Positions 1-9,584 of a DNA stretch of 64,000 bases are shown piece by piece. The DNA is from Providencia alcalifaciens (GTDB lineage Bacteria; Pseudomonadota; Gammaproteobacteria; Enterobacterales; Enterobacteriaceae). The translations under genes were made by a program, and so were the position numbers. Under the pieces are notes generated by a model. It worked only from the letters and a program-made list of their open reading frames with translations, was not told where the DNA came from and made no database searches. The DNA is taken from contig JAOQNJ010000001.1 of the NCBI GenBank assembly GCA_025961275.1, positions 2,811,353-2,875,352 of the forward strand. The letters are read 5' to 3'. The first letter of the stretch is position 1. Each line of letters starts with the position of its first letter.

Positions 1-165
1 CATAGTGGTAATTATGAAGTGCAGAAACAAAATACCGGTGTTGGAGGTAATAAAGTGACTAGAGATCTTCCTCTTATTTTCAAACCAATTCAATTATCTT
101 ATAAAGAACGTATTGATGATAATTTCATATGGAAAAAAATTCAAGGGCTTTCTTCTATCGTTTAA
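1..165 (+). CDS. C-terminal end of an unknown protein (cut by the window edge)
   Basis: Frame 1 is open from the first base to a TAA at 163-165 and gives 54 residues, ending in KKIQGLSSIV. The segment is hydrophilic, mixes basic and acidic residues, and has no motif or membrane segment I can name. No start is visible, so the gene begins outside the window. It could also be the tail of a pseudogene. I do not recognise the family. In E. coli yihI is the usual neighbour of yihA, but this sequence does not look like YihI. Confidence 0.45.
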   Translation, partial: HSGNYEVQKQNTGVGGNKVTRDLPLIFKPIQLSYKERIDDNFIWKKIQGLSSIV

Positions 166-454
166 TGTCATTAGGTGTCCTTGTCGACTAATTAATACAA
201 TATGAAAATATTGACTTGATTAATTTCTTAAAAATCATTGCTTATCCCATCATTAAGTCTAATTAATTAATATTTAGCGAGGAAATGTTTATTTTACTCG
301 CTAAATTCGACCATTTTTTAAAATCTACTTTATTCATCATAAATGGCTTATCATCATAATAAGAAATTTGCTTCGGATAATTATGGCTTTGTTTGTTCGC
401 CGCCAGTCGCTATAATCGCACAGCCTTAAAAGGCAAACTCAGGGAGAACGACCA

Positions 455-1066
455 ATGACAATCAAAAACCATAACTACCACATGACAAAATTTGTCATCA
501 GTGCACCCGATATCCGTCATCTACCTAAAGATACAGGTATAGAAGTTGCCTTTGCGGGCCGCTCCAATGCGGGAAAATCCAGTGCTTTAAATGCACTAAC
601 ACAGCAGAAAGGCTTAGCTCGTACCAGTAAAACACCGGGCCGAACTCAGTTAATCAACTTATTTGAAGTCGAAGAGGGCATTCGTCTCGTCGATTTACCT
701 GGCTATGGCTATGCTGAAGTACCCGAAGAGATGAAGCGTAAATGGCAAAAAGCGCTAGGTGAGTATCTACAAAAAAGAGAATGTATCAAAGGATTAGTCG
801 TGTTGATGGATATTCGCCATCCACTAAAAGATCTTGATATGCAGATGATTGAATGGTCTGTTGCGATGGAAGTGCCTGTTTTAGTACTACTTACTAAAGC
901 GGATAAATTAGCTTCTGGCGCGAGAAAAAAACAACTACTCGATGTGCGTCATATACTTGAAGAACTTGGTGGTGATGTAGAAGTAGAATATTTCTCTGCA
1001 CTGAAGAAAATTGGTATTGATAAATTACGTATCAAACTGGATAACTGGTACAGCACGCCAGTTTAA
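455..1066 (+). CDS. yihA: Ribosome biogenesis GTP-binding protein YihA/YsxC (EngB)
   Basis: TRAFAC-class GTPase of the EngB family, needed for late 50S subunit assembly in the cytosol. The 203 residues show the G1 P-loop GRSNAGKSS (35-43), the conserved TSKTPGRTQ switch region (57-65), the G3 motif DLPGYG (80-85) and the G4 motif TKAD (150-153). Length and sequence fit E. coli YihA (about 210 aa). The ATG is preceded by AGGGAGAAC at a good distance. The gene runs convergently towards spf, as in E. coli. Identification is very secure. Confidence 0.97.
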   Translation: MTIKNHNYHMTKFVISAPDIRHLPKDTGIEVAFAGRSNAGKSSALNALTQQKGLARTSKTPGRTQLINLFEVEEGIRLVDLPGYGYAEVPEEMKRKWQKALGEYLQKRECIKGLVVLMDIRHPLKDLDMQMIEWSVAMEVPVLVLLTKADKLASGARKKQLLDVRHILEELGGDVEVEYFSALKKIGIDKLRIKLDNWYSTPV

Positions 1067-1137
1067 ACCTAATCTTTCCTTGTGCGTCTATTCTGGCGCA
1101 CAACGGCAATATTCTGTGAATTCCCCAAAATTTAGAT

Positions 1138-1246
1138 AAAAAAATGCTCCAATCAATATATTGACTGGAGCAGCTAATATTCAGCTAAATCCGATTACGT
1201 GAAGTAAAAGGTCTGAAAAATAGAACATCTTACCTCTGTACCCTAC
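1138..1246 (-). ncRNA. spf: Spot 42 small regulatory RNA
   Basis: Read on the minus strand, the transcript starts GTAGGGTACAGAGGTAAGAT and is almost identical to E. coli Spot 42 through its first 70 bases. It ends with a strong hairpin (GCTCCAGTCA/TGATTGGAGC) and a T run acting as intrinsic terminator. The span of 109 nt equals the E. coli RNA. Spot 42 is an Hfq-dependent RNA that represses secondary carbon-source genes and is itself repressed by cAMP-CRP in E. coli. It lies convergent to yihA and in the same direction as polA, but polA is about 10 kb away here instead of adjacent. The promoter should lie just beyond 1247; a TATAC-like -10 is visible at about 1250-1256. Confidence 0.95.
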
Positions 1247-1621
1247 GTCGTATACTCTACTTGATTTTCTGTGCAAAAAAAAGCTTTTGTGTAATTTTTT
1301 TTCATTGCTTAATACGATTCAGCGAATAAAATATCGTTAAAAACACCAAAAACGTATTTTTATTACATATTTATGAGAGCTAAGTCGCATTAATATGTAA
1401 TGTAAATTTTTAAATTAAGAAAGAAAAAAAGGGAAATGTGAATACCTAACATACAAATAGCGCACAAAGCGAACTGTATGTTATCTTTGATACACCAGAA
1501 CAAGTTGTATGTATAAAGCAAAATTTATAGTTCATTGCAAGGATGACCTAATACAATACAGCTTCCCTACAAACTTTGTTTTATGGGCTTTGGACCTAAT
1601 CCTTTGATCAATGATAAATCG
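1247..1621. other. Intergenic stretch without a gene (spf promoter side)
   Basis: An AT-rich region that holds the spf promoter at its left end. I see no open frame, no palindromic repeat copy and no clear operator in the rest. It is the left boundary zone of the accessory block that separates spf from polA. No flanking direct repeats or transposase remnants are recognisable. Confidence 0.5.
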
Positions 1622-2409
1622 TTATGAAACTGTTTCGGGTAACACTGCACCACCATCTACCACGATAGTTTGTCCTGTAATATAACTTGCCGATTTTGAA
1701 GCAAGAAATACCATCGCTGAAGCGATATCTTCTCCCTCACCTAAGCGTCCCAACGGGATCGCTCTTACAATATTTTGGTTGAGTTGTTCATCCCCTAGGT
1801 TTGCCATGGCGGCCGTGCAGATCATTCCTGGCTCAACACCATTAACTGTAATTCCATAAGGTGCGAGCTCCAATGCCGCAGCCTTGATAAACCCATTCAC
1901 TCCGGCTTTAGAAGCCGCATAATGAGCCAATCCTGGATAAACGACTTTTGTCCCCGTCACTGAAGATGTAATCAGAATGCGCCCCCTCCTTGTTTCTTCA
2001 TTAATGGCTGAGCAGCTTGTGCCAAATAAAAAGGAGCCATTAGATTCACACTCAAGATTTTTTGTAATAAGGCTTCATCTATTTGCATAAATTCTGTCAG
2101 TGGAAAATAAGCTGCATTATGAACCACAATATCTAATCGTTGATATTCATGCCCTATCTCTGTAACTAATGAATTAATCTGATCTAATTGAGCACAATCG
2201 CACGCCTTTGCTTGCACTTTTAACCTTTGTTCTGTTAGCAACTTTGCTGCATCAATTGCTCTATTTAACTGTCAATCAGCAATAATCACCTTAGCCCCTA
2301 ATTGAGCAAAAGCGTCAACAACTGCCAGACCAATACCTTGAGCACCGCCTGTCACCAATACAACTTGCCCATCAAACGCACTTGTAGAAAAGGTATTTTT
2401 AATCATCAT
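1622..2409 (-). pseudogene. Short-chain dehydrogenase/reductase, broken by a stop and a frameshift
   Basis: Read from an ATG at 2409 with GAGGAA upstream, the frame begins with the Rossmann motif TGGAQGIG and reaches VIIAD, then meets an in-frame TGA (complement of 2272-2274). The same frame continues through NAAYF and the KKQGGG segment to a second stop at 1972-1974. The next frame then carries the C-terminal half with the catalytic S...YAASK motif and the usual SDR end TGQTIVVDGG. Adding one G to the five-base G run (C run at 1982-1986) restores the frame. Intact, it would be a classical SDR of about 260 aa, possibly a sugar-acid or ketogluconate dehydrogenase given its neighbours. It is divergent from the regulator gene at 2675. 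Loss of function is likely unless the sequence has errors. Confidence 0.85.
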
Positions 2410-2674
2410 TTTTTCCTCAGAATTAAATTGCTGGCTACCTATCGACTGTTCGAATGGAGGAAGGAAGCTATTCAGTATCTTCAGATAAATCGATTGAGAG
2501 CCGCAATCGTTCTTAGGGTGGAGGAAAAGAGAAAAGCTGAGTGTATTGAATTTATAACATTTAGATATCAGGTTAGGTTGATTTGTTATCTGGTACGCAA
2601 TCCATTCGGTGATATGGATATTTTAAGGTAACATAGCCCCTATGAATACACATGATACTTTCCTGGAGCATTGA

Positions 2675-3703
2675 GTGAGTCATGTTTCCAAAACTTCGCG
2701 TTCTGCAACCATAAGTGATGTTGCAGCAAAAGCTCGCGCAGGTAAAACCAGTATTTCACGCTACTTGAATGGTGAGTTTCATCTGTTATCTGATGATTTG
2801 CGTAAACGAATCGAAATTGCGATCAGTGAGTTAAATTATCGTCCCAATCAGATGGCACGAAGTTTAAAGCATGGTCGAACCGGATTGATTGGTTTGATCA
2901 TTGCAGATATCAGTAATCCTTATTCGATTGAAGTATTAAAAGGCGTTGAAGCAGAAACAATGAAGCACGGTATTATGACAGTGCTGTGTAATGCTAATAA
3001 TAGTATCAAATTAGAGTGTGAGTTTATCCATTTGCTGAAAGGGTATCGAGTTGATGGTTTGATTATTAATTCCGCAGGCATAAGTGAGGAATTTTTAGAT
3101 GCTTTAAAATCAACAACATTGCCATTTGTATTATTGGATAGAAAAGTTGAAGATTTTCCGTGCGATATGATCGGTCTGGATAACCCACATTCAGCAAACA
3201 TGGCATTTAATCATTTGGCAGATCAAGGGTTTGAAGCACTCTGTCTTATTACTGAGCCAATTGCGTTTATCAGTGCACGTCAGGAACGCCTAGAAACATT
3301 CGATTCTTTCCTTTCTCAAAATCCGCAAGTCAGAGGGGAAAGCCATCAAATTAAATTGCCGAATGAACAAAAGTTAGAAAACATTATTGCTGATTTTTGT
3401 GTTCGTCATCGCGGTATGCGTAAAGCTGTTATTGCAGCAAATGGGGTATTAACGTTGCAGATTGCGCATATTTTAAGTCATTTAGGGCTGCGTTGGGGAG
3501 CAGATATTGGTTTTCTGAGTTTTGATAATTTAGAGTGGGCTGCTTTAGCTGGCACAGGAATTACCTCTATTTCACAACCGACGGCAGAAATGGGACGAAA
3601 AGCGGTTGAATTCCTTCTAGAGCGATTAACCGACCCAGATAAAAAACCTGAGCAGTATTTATTTAATGGTGAGTTGATTATTCGAAAATCAACAACACTT
3701 TGA
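2675..3703 (+). CDS. ptxS: LacI-family transcriptional regulator, PtxS-like
   Basis: 342 aa, the normal length of a LacI-family repressor. The N-terminal helix-turn-helix covers about residues 12-32, with the recognition segment KTSISRYLNG, followed by the hinge helix (NYRPNQMARSLK, 55-66). A periplasmic-binding-protein-like effector domain starts near residue 70 (IGLIIADISNPYS). The KTS-SRY pattern resembles PtxS, the 2-ketogluconate-responsive repressor of Pseudomonas. The adjacent kgu operon fits that role, since PtxS represses kgu and is released by 2-ketogluconate. The start is a GTG with GGAG eight bases upstream. It is convergent with eda, with a shared terminator between them. Family call secure; the PtxS assignment rests on context. 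Confidence 0.8.
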   Translation: MSHVSKTSRSATISDVAAKARAGKTSISRYLNGEFHLLSDDLRKRIEIAISELNYRPNQMARSLKHGRTGLIGLIIADISNPYSIEVLKGVEAETMKHGIMTVLCNANNSIKLECEFIHLLKGYRVDGLIINSAGISEEFLDALKSTTLPFVLLDRKVEDFPCDMIGLDNPHSANMAFNHLADQGFEALCLITEPIAFISARQERLETFDSFLSQNPQVRGESHQIKLPNEQKLENIIADFCVRHRGMRKAVIAANGVLTLQIAHILSHLGLRWGADIGFLSFDNLEWAALAGTGITSISQPTAEMGRKAVEFLLERLTDPDKKPEQYLFNGELIIRKSTTL

Positions 3704-3724
3704 TTATTATTCTAATATTGAATT

Positions 3725-3785
3725 TAAAAAGCTGAGACATGAAGTATCCAACTTTATAGGATTACTTCATGTCCCGGCTTTTTTA
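3725..3785. terminator. Bidirectional intrinsic terminator between regulator gene and eda
   Basis: A run of A, then an arm containing GACATGAAGT, a loop, the complementary ACTTCATGTC and a T run. The A-rich and T-rich flanks on either side let it serve both convergent transcripts, the regulator gene on the plus strand and the kgu-edd-eda operon on the minus strand. Confidence 0.8.
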
Positions 3786-3812
3786 ACTTATTGTTTATAT
3801 TATTGCTTTATT

Positions 3813-4460
3813 CTAACTACGCAAATGACGAACTAATGCGGTTGCTTCTAGTGATTTCTGTGTAATTGTTTTCCAATCCTGCGCTTTGATAGCTTGAGTC
3901 GGCAGCATCCATGTTCCACCTACAGTCGCAACACAACTGAGAGCTAAATAATGGCAGACATTTTCGGCTGTGATCCCGCCCGTAGGACAAAAACTCACAT
4001 GAGAAAGTGGTGCAGCGAGCGATTTCAGCATCGTCGCACCACCATTTGCTTCAGCAGGAAAAAACTTCATATGGTCATATCCTAATTCACACGCTGCCAT
4101 AATTTCACTTGCTGTCGCAATGCCCGGAATTAAAGGAATGTCGTGTTGACTACCATATTTTAATAAATTTGGTGTTGCACCGGGAGATATTGCAAATTGA
4201 GCACCTGCTTTAGCAGCAGCATCATATTGAGCAGGGTTTAAGACCGTCCCTACACCAACTAATGCCTCTGGTAATGATTCTCTAATGAGTTTTATCGCAT
4301 CTAATGCAACAGGGGTACGTAATGTTATTTCGTAGACTGTTATACCGCCTGCTGCTAATGCTTGGGTCATAGGGATAGCATCGGCTAGATTTTCAATCAC
4401 CATCACTGGAACAATAGGAGAAGCGGCAAAAATATTCGCTGGGGAAAGAGACCAATTCAT
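3813..4460 (-). CDS. eda: KDPG aldolase (2-dehydro-3-deoxy-phosphogluconate aldolase)
   Basis: Cytosolic class I aldolase that cleaves 2-keto-3-deoxy-6-phosphogluconate to pyruvate and glyceraldehyde 3-phosphate, the last Entner-Doudoroff step. The 215 residues match E. coli Eda (213 aa). Visible landmarks are the EITLRT segment with catalytic Glu44, the phosphate-binding FCPTGGI loop, and KFFPAEANGG with the Schiff-base lysine at about 132. The ATG overlaps the edd stop codon by four bases, indicating translational coupling. It is the last gene of the kgu operon and ends at the shared terminator. Confidence 0.95.
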   Translation of the reverse strand: MNWSLSPANIFAASPIVPVMVIENLADAIPMTQALAAGGITVYEITLRTPVALDAIKLIRESLPEALVGVGTVLNPAQYDAAAKAGAQFAISPGATPNLLKYGSQHDIPLIPGIATASEIMAACELGYDHMKFFPAEANGGATMLKSLAAPLSHVSFCPTGGITAENVCHYLALSCVATVGGTWMLPTQAIKAQDWKTITQKSLEATALVRHLRS

Positions 4461-6280
4461 TCGTTAACCTCATCAATATTATCAACAACAAAAAGAACGG
4501 ACGCCCCTTGTTCAGCGCTCGAAACTTGATTACGAAAGAGTGCGAAAAATTCCCGACCATACCCATAATGTTGCAGTGAAAGATCGGGCTTTACATGAGT
4601 TCGGTACGTTAGATCAGTTAATACATCAAGCTGACCATTTTTTGCATTAAGCTGAATTCGGTCGCCTGTACGCAAACGAGCCAAAGGCCCATTTTTAGCC
4701 GCTTCAGGAATGATATGTATTGCAGCGGGTATTTTACCGGAGGCACCAGATAATCGACCATCTGTGACAAGTGCTATTTTATATCCTGCATTTTGCAAAT
4801 TACCTAAAATTGGCATTAGTTTATGCAATTCAGGCATCCCATTAGCTGCTGGACCATTAAAACGCACAACAATAATCGCATCACGATTCAATTCGCCAGC
4901 TTGGTACGCCGTTTCAACATCATGCTGTGAATTAAAAACGACCGCATCAGCTTCAATGCAATGGTAATCTTCAGCAACCGCGCTCGTTTTAATAACCGCA
5001 CGACCTAAATTACCATCAAGTACTTTCAATCCTCCAGAAGGATGAAAAGCTTGTCCACTAGGCGCAACAACATCTGGCCGGCGAGTGCCGTTAACAATTT
5101 GCCAACACAACTTGTTATCATGCAAGTACGGTAGCTTGATTTGATCTTCGAATCGACCAATAACGGATTTCACATTAGTATGTACTAATTCACGTTCGGC
5201 AAGGAGTTGTAATAACTGAGGGACACCGCCCGCATGCTGGAAGGCATTAATATCTTCAGGCCCATTAGGATACATGCGAGCCAATAATGGAACGACGGCA
5301 GAGAGATCATTAAAATCATCCCAAGTCAGTATCATGCCAGCCGCCCGCGCCACCGCCACTAAATGTAAAGTGTGATTAGTACTTCCTCCCGATGCAAGGA
5401 GTGCCACAACCCCATTTACAATGTGTTCTTCACTAACAAGTTGGGATAGTGGTTGATAATTTGCGGTGCCTATCGTTTGACGTGTAATTTGTGTTACAGC
5501 GGCCTTGGTTAAGGCATGGCGCAAAGGGTCATCCGGGTGAATAAAGGCCGCCCCTGGTAACATAAGTCCCATCGCCTCGAAAACAAGCTGATTGGTATTT
5601 GCGGTACCATAGAATGTGCAAGTTCCATGACTGTGATAAGCTTGGTTTTCCATCCCTTGCAATGCATCATGCCCAATTTGACCTGCGGCATACTGTTGAC
5701 GGATTTTCACTTTTTCATCATTACTAATCCCTGTAGTCATTGACCCAGCAGGAATAAATATTGTTGGTAAATGACCAAAACGTAGCGCACCCATTAATTG
5801 CCCTGGGGCAATTTTGTCACAGATACCAAGAAGTAATGTAGCATCAAACGCATTATGACTCAGTGCCACGGTCGTTGCTTGCGCAATGACATCCCGTGAA
5901 AATAACGACAAGTCCATTCCGGGTTGGCCTTGCGTAATACCATCACACATCGCAGGAACACCACCTGCAATTTGAGCTGTATGCCCTAGTTCTGATAAGA
6001 TCGCTTTGATTTTTTCGGGATAGTACCCATAAGGTTGATGAGCACTCACCATATCGTTATAAGCGGTCACAATCGCTACGTTAAAGCGAGTCATATCCAT
6101 TAAGATATTTTTTTGTAACTGCGTACAGGCTGCTGTGACATGTGCTAGATTACCGCACGCAAGCTGATTACGGGGTCTTTCATTTGCTGTCTGTTCCTGC
6201 ATTAATGTGAGATAACGGTCACGTGTTAGTCTGCTTCGATGACGAATTCTTTCCGTCACCTGATGAAGTACAGGATGCAT
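4457..6280 (-). CDS. edd: 6-phosphogluconate dehydratase
   Basis: IlvD/Edd-family iron-sulfur dehydratase converting 6-phosphogluconate to 2-keto-3-deoxy-6-phosphogluconate in the cytosol. At 607 aa it is close to E. coli Edd (603 aa) and resembles it throughout. Cluster cysteines are in VPAMCDGITQG (C112), LGICDKIAPG (C154) and GTCTFYGTANTN (C221); the family motif ALVTDGRLSGASGK is near residue 515. It follows kguD by 11 bases and overlaps eda by four. In this operon its substrate is the 6-phosphogluconate made by KguD, which links ketogluconate uptake to the Entner-Doudoroff route. Confidence 0.94.
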   Translation of the reverse strand: MHPVLHQVTERIRHRSRLTRDRYLTLMQEQTANERPRNQLACGNLAHVTAACTQLQKNILMDMTRFNVAIVTAYNDMVSAHQPYGYYPEKIKAILSELGHTAQIAGGVPAMCDGITQGQPGMDLSLFSRDVIAQATTVALSHNAFDATLLLGICDKIAPGQLMGALRFGHLPTIFIPAGSMTTGISNDEKVKIRQQYAAGQIGHDALQGMENQAYHSHGTCTFYGTANTNQLVFEAMGLMLPGAAFIHPDDPLRHALTKAAVTQITRQTIGTANYQPLSQLVSEEHIVNGVVALLASGGSTNHTLHLVAVARAAGMILTWDDFNDLSAVVPLLARMYPNGPEDINAFQHAGGVPQLLQLLAERELVHTNVKSVIGRFEDQIKLPYLHDNKLCWQIVNGTRRPDVVAPSGQAFHPSGGLKVLDGNLGRAVIKTSAVAEDYHCIEADAVVFNSQHDVETAYQAGELNRDAIIVVRFNGPAANGMPELHKLMPILGNLQNAGYKIALVTDGRLSGASGKIPAAIHIIPEAAKNGPLARLRTGDRIQLNAKNGQLDVLTDLTYRTHVKPDLSLQHYGYGREFFALFRNQVSSAEQGASVLFVVDNIDEVNE

Positions 6281-6291
6281 ATCTAACTCCT

Positions 6292-7281
6292 TTAAACTTT
6301 ACGAGCAGCGCAACCTGCAGTTGGGTTAATACAATTTTGGCTGATATCCCCATCCAATGCCGCAATCAAATTATCAACGGCACAAACTACCATTGCGTGG
6401 CGGGTTTCATGTGTCGCCGAACCGATATGAGGTAAAGCGACGACATTAGGCAGTGATAATAGTGGCGATGTCACTGGGAGAGGTTCTTTCTCAAAAACAT
6501 CTAAACCAGCGCCTCGGATTACGCCTTCTTGTAATGCATCTATCAAGGATTGTTCATCAACAATTTTTCCTCGTGAACCGATGATCAAAAATGCACTGCG
6601 TTTCATTTTATGGAGTTGTTCTTTACCAATAAATTTTTCTGTTTCGGGTGATAATGGCAAAACAACACAAACAAAATCAGCGTCTGATAAAAGAGTGTCT
6701 AAATCGCAACGTCGTGCATTGAAATCACGTTCAGCCATCTCATTGACGCTATCATTGTAATAAATCACTGACATACCAAATCCAGCTGCGGCGCGCTTTG
6801 CAACAGCATAGCCGATTCGTCCCATCCCCAAAATACCGATGGTTTTACCATTGACATCAGAACCATAAAATTCGGGACCGATACTTTTAGTCCACTGACC
6901 TGCTTTGACCATTTCAGCCATTTCGACAGCACGGCGTGCAGTGGTCAAAATCAACGTAAAAATGGTATCTGCCGTTGTTTCAGTCAACACGCCGGGGGTA
7001 TGCATCAAATAAATTCCACGTTCTGTCATTTCAGGGATCGAAAATTGATCAACGCCAACTGAAATTGTAGAAGCCGCTTTGAGTTTTTTAGCAGCATCGA
7101 GATAACGCGTTGTTATAGGGCAACTTGCTCCGATAATACCGTCCGCTTCTTTAAGCGCACTGATAAAGTCAGCTTGATTAGTGTCATTTATTCCATCAAA
7201 AAAGGTCAGATTAAAATGACTTTGCAAACGAGCTAATTGGTCATCAGGAATTTTTTTATATAAGATCACATTCGGTTTCAT
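6292..7281 (-). CDS. kguD: 2-keto-6-phosphogluconate reductase (D-2-hydroxyacid dehydrogenase family)
   Basis: 329 aa NAD(P)-dependent D-isomer 2-hydroxyacid dehydrogenase. The dinucleotide motif GILGMGRIG sits at 149-157. The catalytic triad follows the family pattern: Arg236 in IIGSRG, a Glu in VFEKEP (about 265) and His284 in LPHIGSAT. By sequence alone it could be called GhrB-like glyoxylate/hydroxypyruvate/2-ketogluconate reductase. Its position between kguT and edd in an operon with a PfkB kinase argues for KguD, reducing 2-keto-6-phosphogluconate to 6-phosphogluconate. It starts 12 bases after kguT. Family certain, substrate inferred. Confidence 0.85.
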   Translation of the reverse strand: MKPNVILYKKIPDDQLARLQSHFNLTFFDGINDTNQADFISALKEADGIIGASCPITTRYLDAAKKLKAASTISVGVDQFSIPEMTERGIYLMHTPGVLTETTADTIFTLILTTARRAVEMAEMVKAGQWTKSIGPEFYGSDVNGKTIGILGMGRIGYAVAKRAAAGFGMSVIYYNDSVNEMAERDFNARRCDLDTLLSDADFVCVVLPLSPETEKFIGKEQLHKMKRSAFLIIGSRGKIVDEQSLIDALQEGVIRGAGLDVFEKEPLPVTSPLLSLPNVVALPHIGSATHETRHAMVVCAVDNLIAALDGDISQNCINPTAGCAARKV

Positions 7282-7293
7282 AGCATTATCCTG

Positions 7294-8574
7294 TTATGCG
7301 TTTTGCGGGGTTGTATAAATCGTTTTTTGAACTGCATTTGGTTTGACTATGATGGTCAAAAGCACCGAAATAAATAAGGCAATCCCCATAAACATATAGG
7401 ATGCACTTGGGCTACCTGTTGCACCATTTAAATAGCCAACAAACCATGAACCAAAGAATGAACCTAGTGCGCCCATACTGTTAATTAATGCCATGGCACC
7501 ACCCGCAACGTTTTTAGGTAACATTTCAGGAATGATGGCAAAGAATGGACCATAAGGTGCGTACATTGCAGCACCAGCGATGACTAACAAAGTGTATGAA
7601 AACCAGAAGTTAGAGCTACCGAGCAGGTAAGATCCAAGAAAACAAATGGCGCCAATTAAGAGCATTGGCCATACAAATAGTTTTCGATTATTCATGCGAT
7701 CTGAAGCCCAAGAGACTAAAATCATTGCCAATGTGGCTGCAAGATAAGGAACAGCTGTCAGCCAACCCGTTTCAACCATGCCAAGGTTTGATGCACCTCG
7801 AATAATTGATGGCAACCATAGAACAAAACCATAAACCCCAATGCTCCAACAAAAATATTGTGCGCACAGCAGGATGACATTCTTAGATTTAAAAGCTTCA
7901 CGATAATTACGTACTGGTTTAATATTTTTTTGTTCATCCGCTAAAATATCGGTAAGGTCATCTTTCTCTTTTTGACTTAGCCAATTGACCTGACTCGGTT
8001 TATCACGTGCTGTTTTCCACCAGAAAAACGCCCATAAAACAGCAGGGATACCTTCGATGATAAACATTTCCCGCCAGCCAAATGCTTGTATTAAATAGCC
8101 TGATAATACAGACATCCATAGCACGGTAACTGGATTACCTAAGATCAAAAAGGTATTCGCACGAGAACGCTCAGGTTGCGTAAACCAATTACTGATATAG
8201 ATAAGCATTGCAGGCATGACAGCGGCTTCAACAACGCCTAAACTAAAGCGGATAATTACCAACATAGGAATATTGCTGACCATACCCGTCAATGTCGCAA
8301 ATCCGCCCCACAGTAAAACACACCAGAAAATAAGCTTACGAACACTGCGTTTTTCAGCATAAATAGCGCCGGGAATTTGAAAGAAAAAATACCCTAGAAA
8401 AAATAGCGGTCCTAAAAGTGATGACATGCCTTTGGTAATACCGAGATCGGCATTGATGCCAGCGGCGGCAGCGAAGCTATAGTTTGCACGATCCAAATAT
8501 GCCAGACTGTATGTGATGAAGACAATCGGCATGATGCGCCACCAACGGGAGGCTGCGGCAACTTTAGTATTCAT
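7294..8574 (-). CDS. kguT: MFS transporter, probable 2-ketogluconate importer
   Basis: Major facilitator superfamily protein of 426 aa with about twelve hydrophobic segments. The N-terminus RWWRIMPIVFITYSLAYLDR is typical of the anion:cation symporter subfamily, which includes ExuT, GudP and KguT. Such transporters bring sugar acids across the inner membrane with protons. It sits between the kinase and reductase genes, 13 bases downstream of kguK, so 2-ketogluconate is the expected substrate. Glucuronate or another hexonate cannot be excluded from sequence alone. Confidence 0.85.
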   Translation of the reverse strand: MNTKVAAASRWWRIMPIVFITYSLAYLDRANYSFAAAAGINADLGITKGMSSLLGPLFFLGYFFFQIPGAIYAEKRSVRKLIFWCVLLWGGFATLTGMVSNIPMLVIIRFSLGVVEAAVMPAMLIYISNWFTQPERSRANTFLILGNPVTVLWMSVLSGYLIQAFGWREMFIIEGIPAVLWAFFWWKTARDKPSQVNWLSQKEKDDLTDILADEQKNIKPVRNYREAFKSKNVILLCAQYFCWSIGVYGFVLWLPSIIRGASNLGMVETGWLTAVPYLAATLAMILVSWASDRMNNRKLFVWPMLLIGAICFLGSYLLGSSNFWFSYTLLVIAGAAMYAPYGPFFAIIPEMLPKNVAGGAMALINSMGALGSFFGSWFVGYLNGATGSPSASYMFMGIALFISVLLTIIVKPNAVQKTIYTTPQNA

Positions 8575-8587
8575 AGATAATCCTCAT

Positions 8588-9580
8588 TCAAGCTGAAATT
8601 GCTTTTGTTTTAGTCTGGATTTGTGCCATTTCATAACGTAAAGCTTCTTTTGTCGGCAGGCCTTCACTATCACCAATAACCTGAATTGCACGAGCACCAA
8701 TAAAATTGCCTCGACAGACTGCATCATGAAAAGATTCACCTTCCAATAATGCACTGATCACACCGACGGCAAACCCATCACCCGCCCCAACAGTATCGAC
8801 AACATTATTCACATAAACAGCTGGAACAACGCCTTGCTGATTAGATGATGTTTTATAGTAAGCACCATGTTCACCCGTTTTGATGATGACGGCTTTTACA
8901 CCTTCATTGAGATAAAAATCTGCAATTGCTTCGGGCTGTGAATGGCCAGTTAAAATCAATCCTTCTTTCAATCCTGGTAATACCCAATCGGCTGCAAAGG
9001 CTAACTTATTCAATTGAGAAACCATGATTTGCTCTGAATTCCATAACGTTGGACGAAGATTAGGATCAAAGGAAATTGTTTTACCTTGAGTACGCATCCA
9101 ATGTGCTGCGTGCGCTGAAAGTTCATAAGAGGTCGGAGAAAGTGCGGCAGCGACCCCACTCAAATGCAAATGGCGTGCTCGACCAAAATAGTTCTCATCA
9201 AAATCTGCTATTGATAAATGACTGGCAGCAGAACCTTTACGGAAATACTCCACCATGGGATCGGTTCCATTTTCTGTTTTAGATTTAAGCTGAAAACCTG
9301 TTGGTAGATGAGAATCAATGGTGACAGCTTCATGATTAACATTTTCATTATCTAAGGTTGCCAGAATAAACCGCCCAAAAGAATCATTACCTAAACGGCT
9401 TACCCAACCACTTTTTAAACCAAGGCGAGAAAGACCAATCGCAACATTTAATTCAGCGCCTGCCGCACGGCGGATAAAATGTTCTACGTTATGTAATTCT
9501 CCGGATTCAGTCGCAACAAACATCATCATTGCTTCACCAAGTGTGACAACATCAAGTTTATTTTTATCCTGAATATTCAT
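8588..9580 (-). CDS. kguK: PfkB-family sugar kinase, probable 2-ketogluconate kinase
   Basis: 330 aa ribokinase-fold kinase. The N-terminal signature TLGEAMMMF, the substrate-loop region AAGAELNVAIGLSRLG (39-54), FDPNLRPTLW (171-180) and the ATP/anion-hole motif DTVGAGDGFA (262-271, catalytic Asp268) are all intact. Related family members are KdgK (2-keto-3-deoxygluconate kinase) and KguK. With a KguD-type reductase and edd-eda downstream, and no uronate genes, phosphorylation of 2-ketogluconate to 2-keto-6-phosphogluconate is the best fit. The start lies four bases after the broken kguE. Confidence 0.85.
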   Translation of the reverse strand: MNIQDKNKLDVVTLGEAMMMFVATESGELHNVEHFIRRAAGAELNVAIGLSRLGLKSGWVSRLGNDSFGRFILATLDNENVNHEAVTIDSHLPTGFQLKSKTENGTDPMVEYFRKGSAASHLSIADFDENYFGRARHLHLSGVAAALSPTSYELSAHAAHWMRTQGKTISFDPNLRPTLWNSEQIMVSQLNKLAFAADWVLPGLKEGLILTGHSQPEAIADFYLNEGVKAVIIKTGEHGAYYKTSSNQQGVVPAVYVNNVVDTVGAGDGFAVGVISALLEGESFHDAVCRGNFIGARAIQVIGDSEGLPTKEALRYEMAQIQTKTKAISA

Positions 9581-9584
9581 TATG

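Noticed and set aside
2302-2631. A 109-codon plus-strand frame over the 5' end of the SDR pseudogene
   Set aside because: It is antisense to a clear SDR coding segment with Rossmann motif and ribosome-binding site, and has no recognisable protein features.
8588-9580. Calling the kinase KdgK (2-keto-3-deoxygluconate kinase)
   Set aside because: Similarity to KdgK is real, but no uronate genes are present, while a KguD-type reductase, KguE and a PtxS-like regulator favour KguK.
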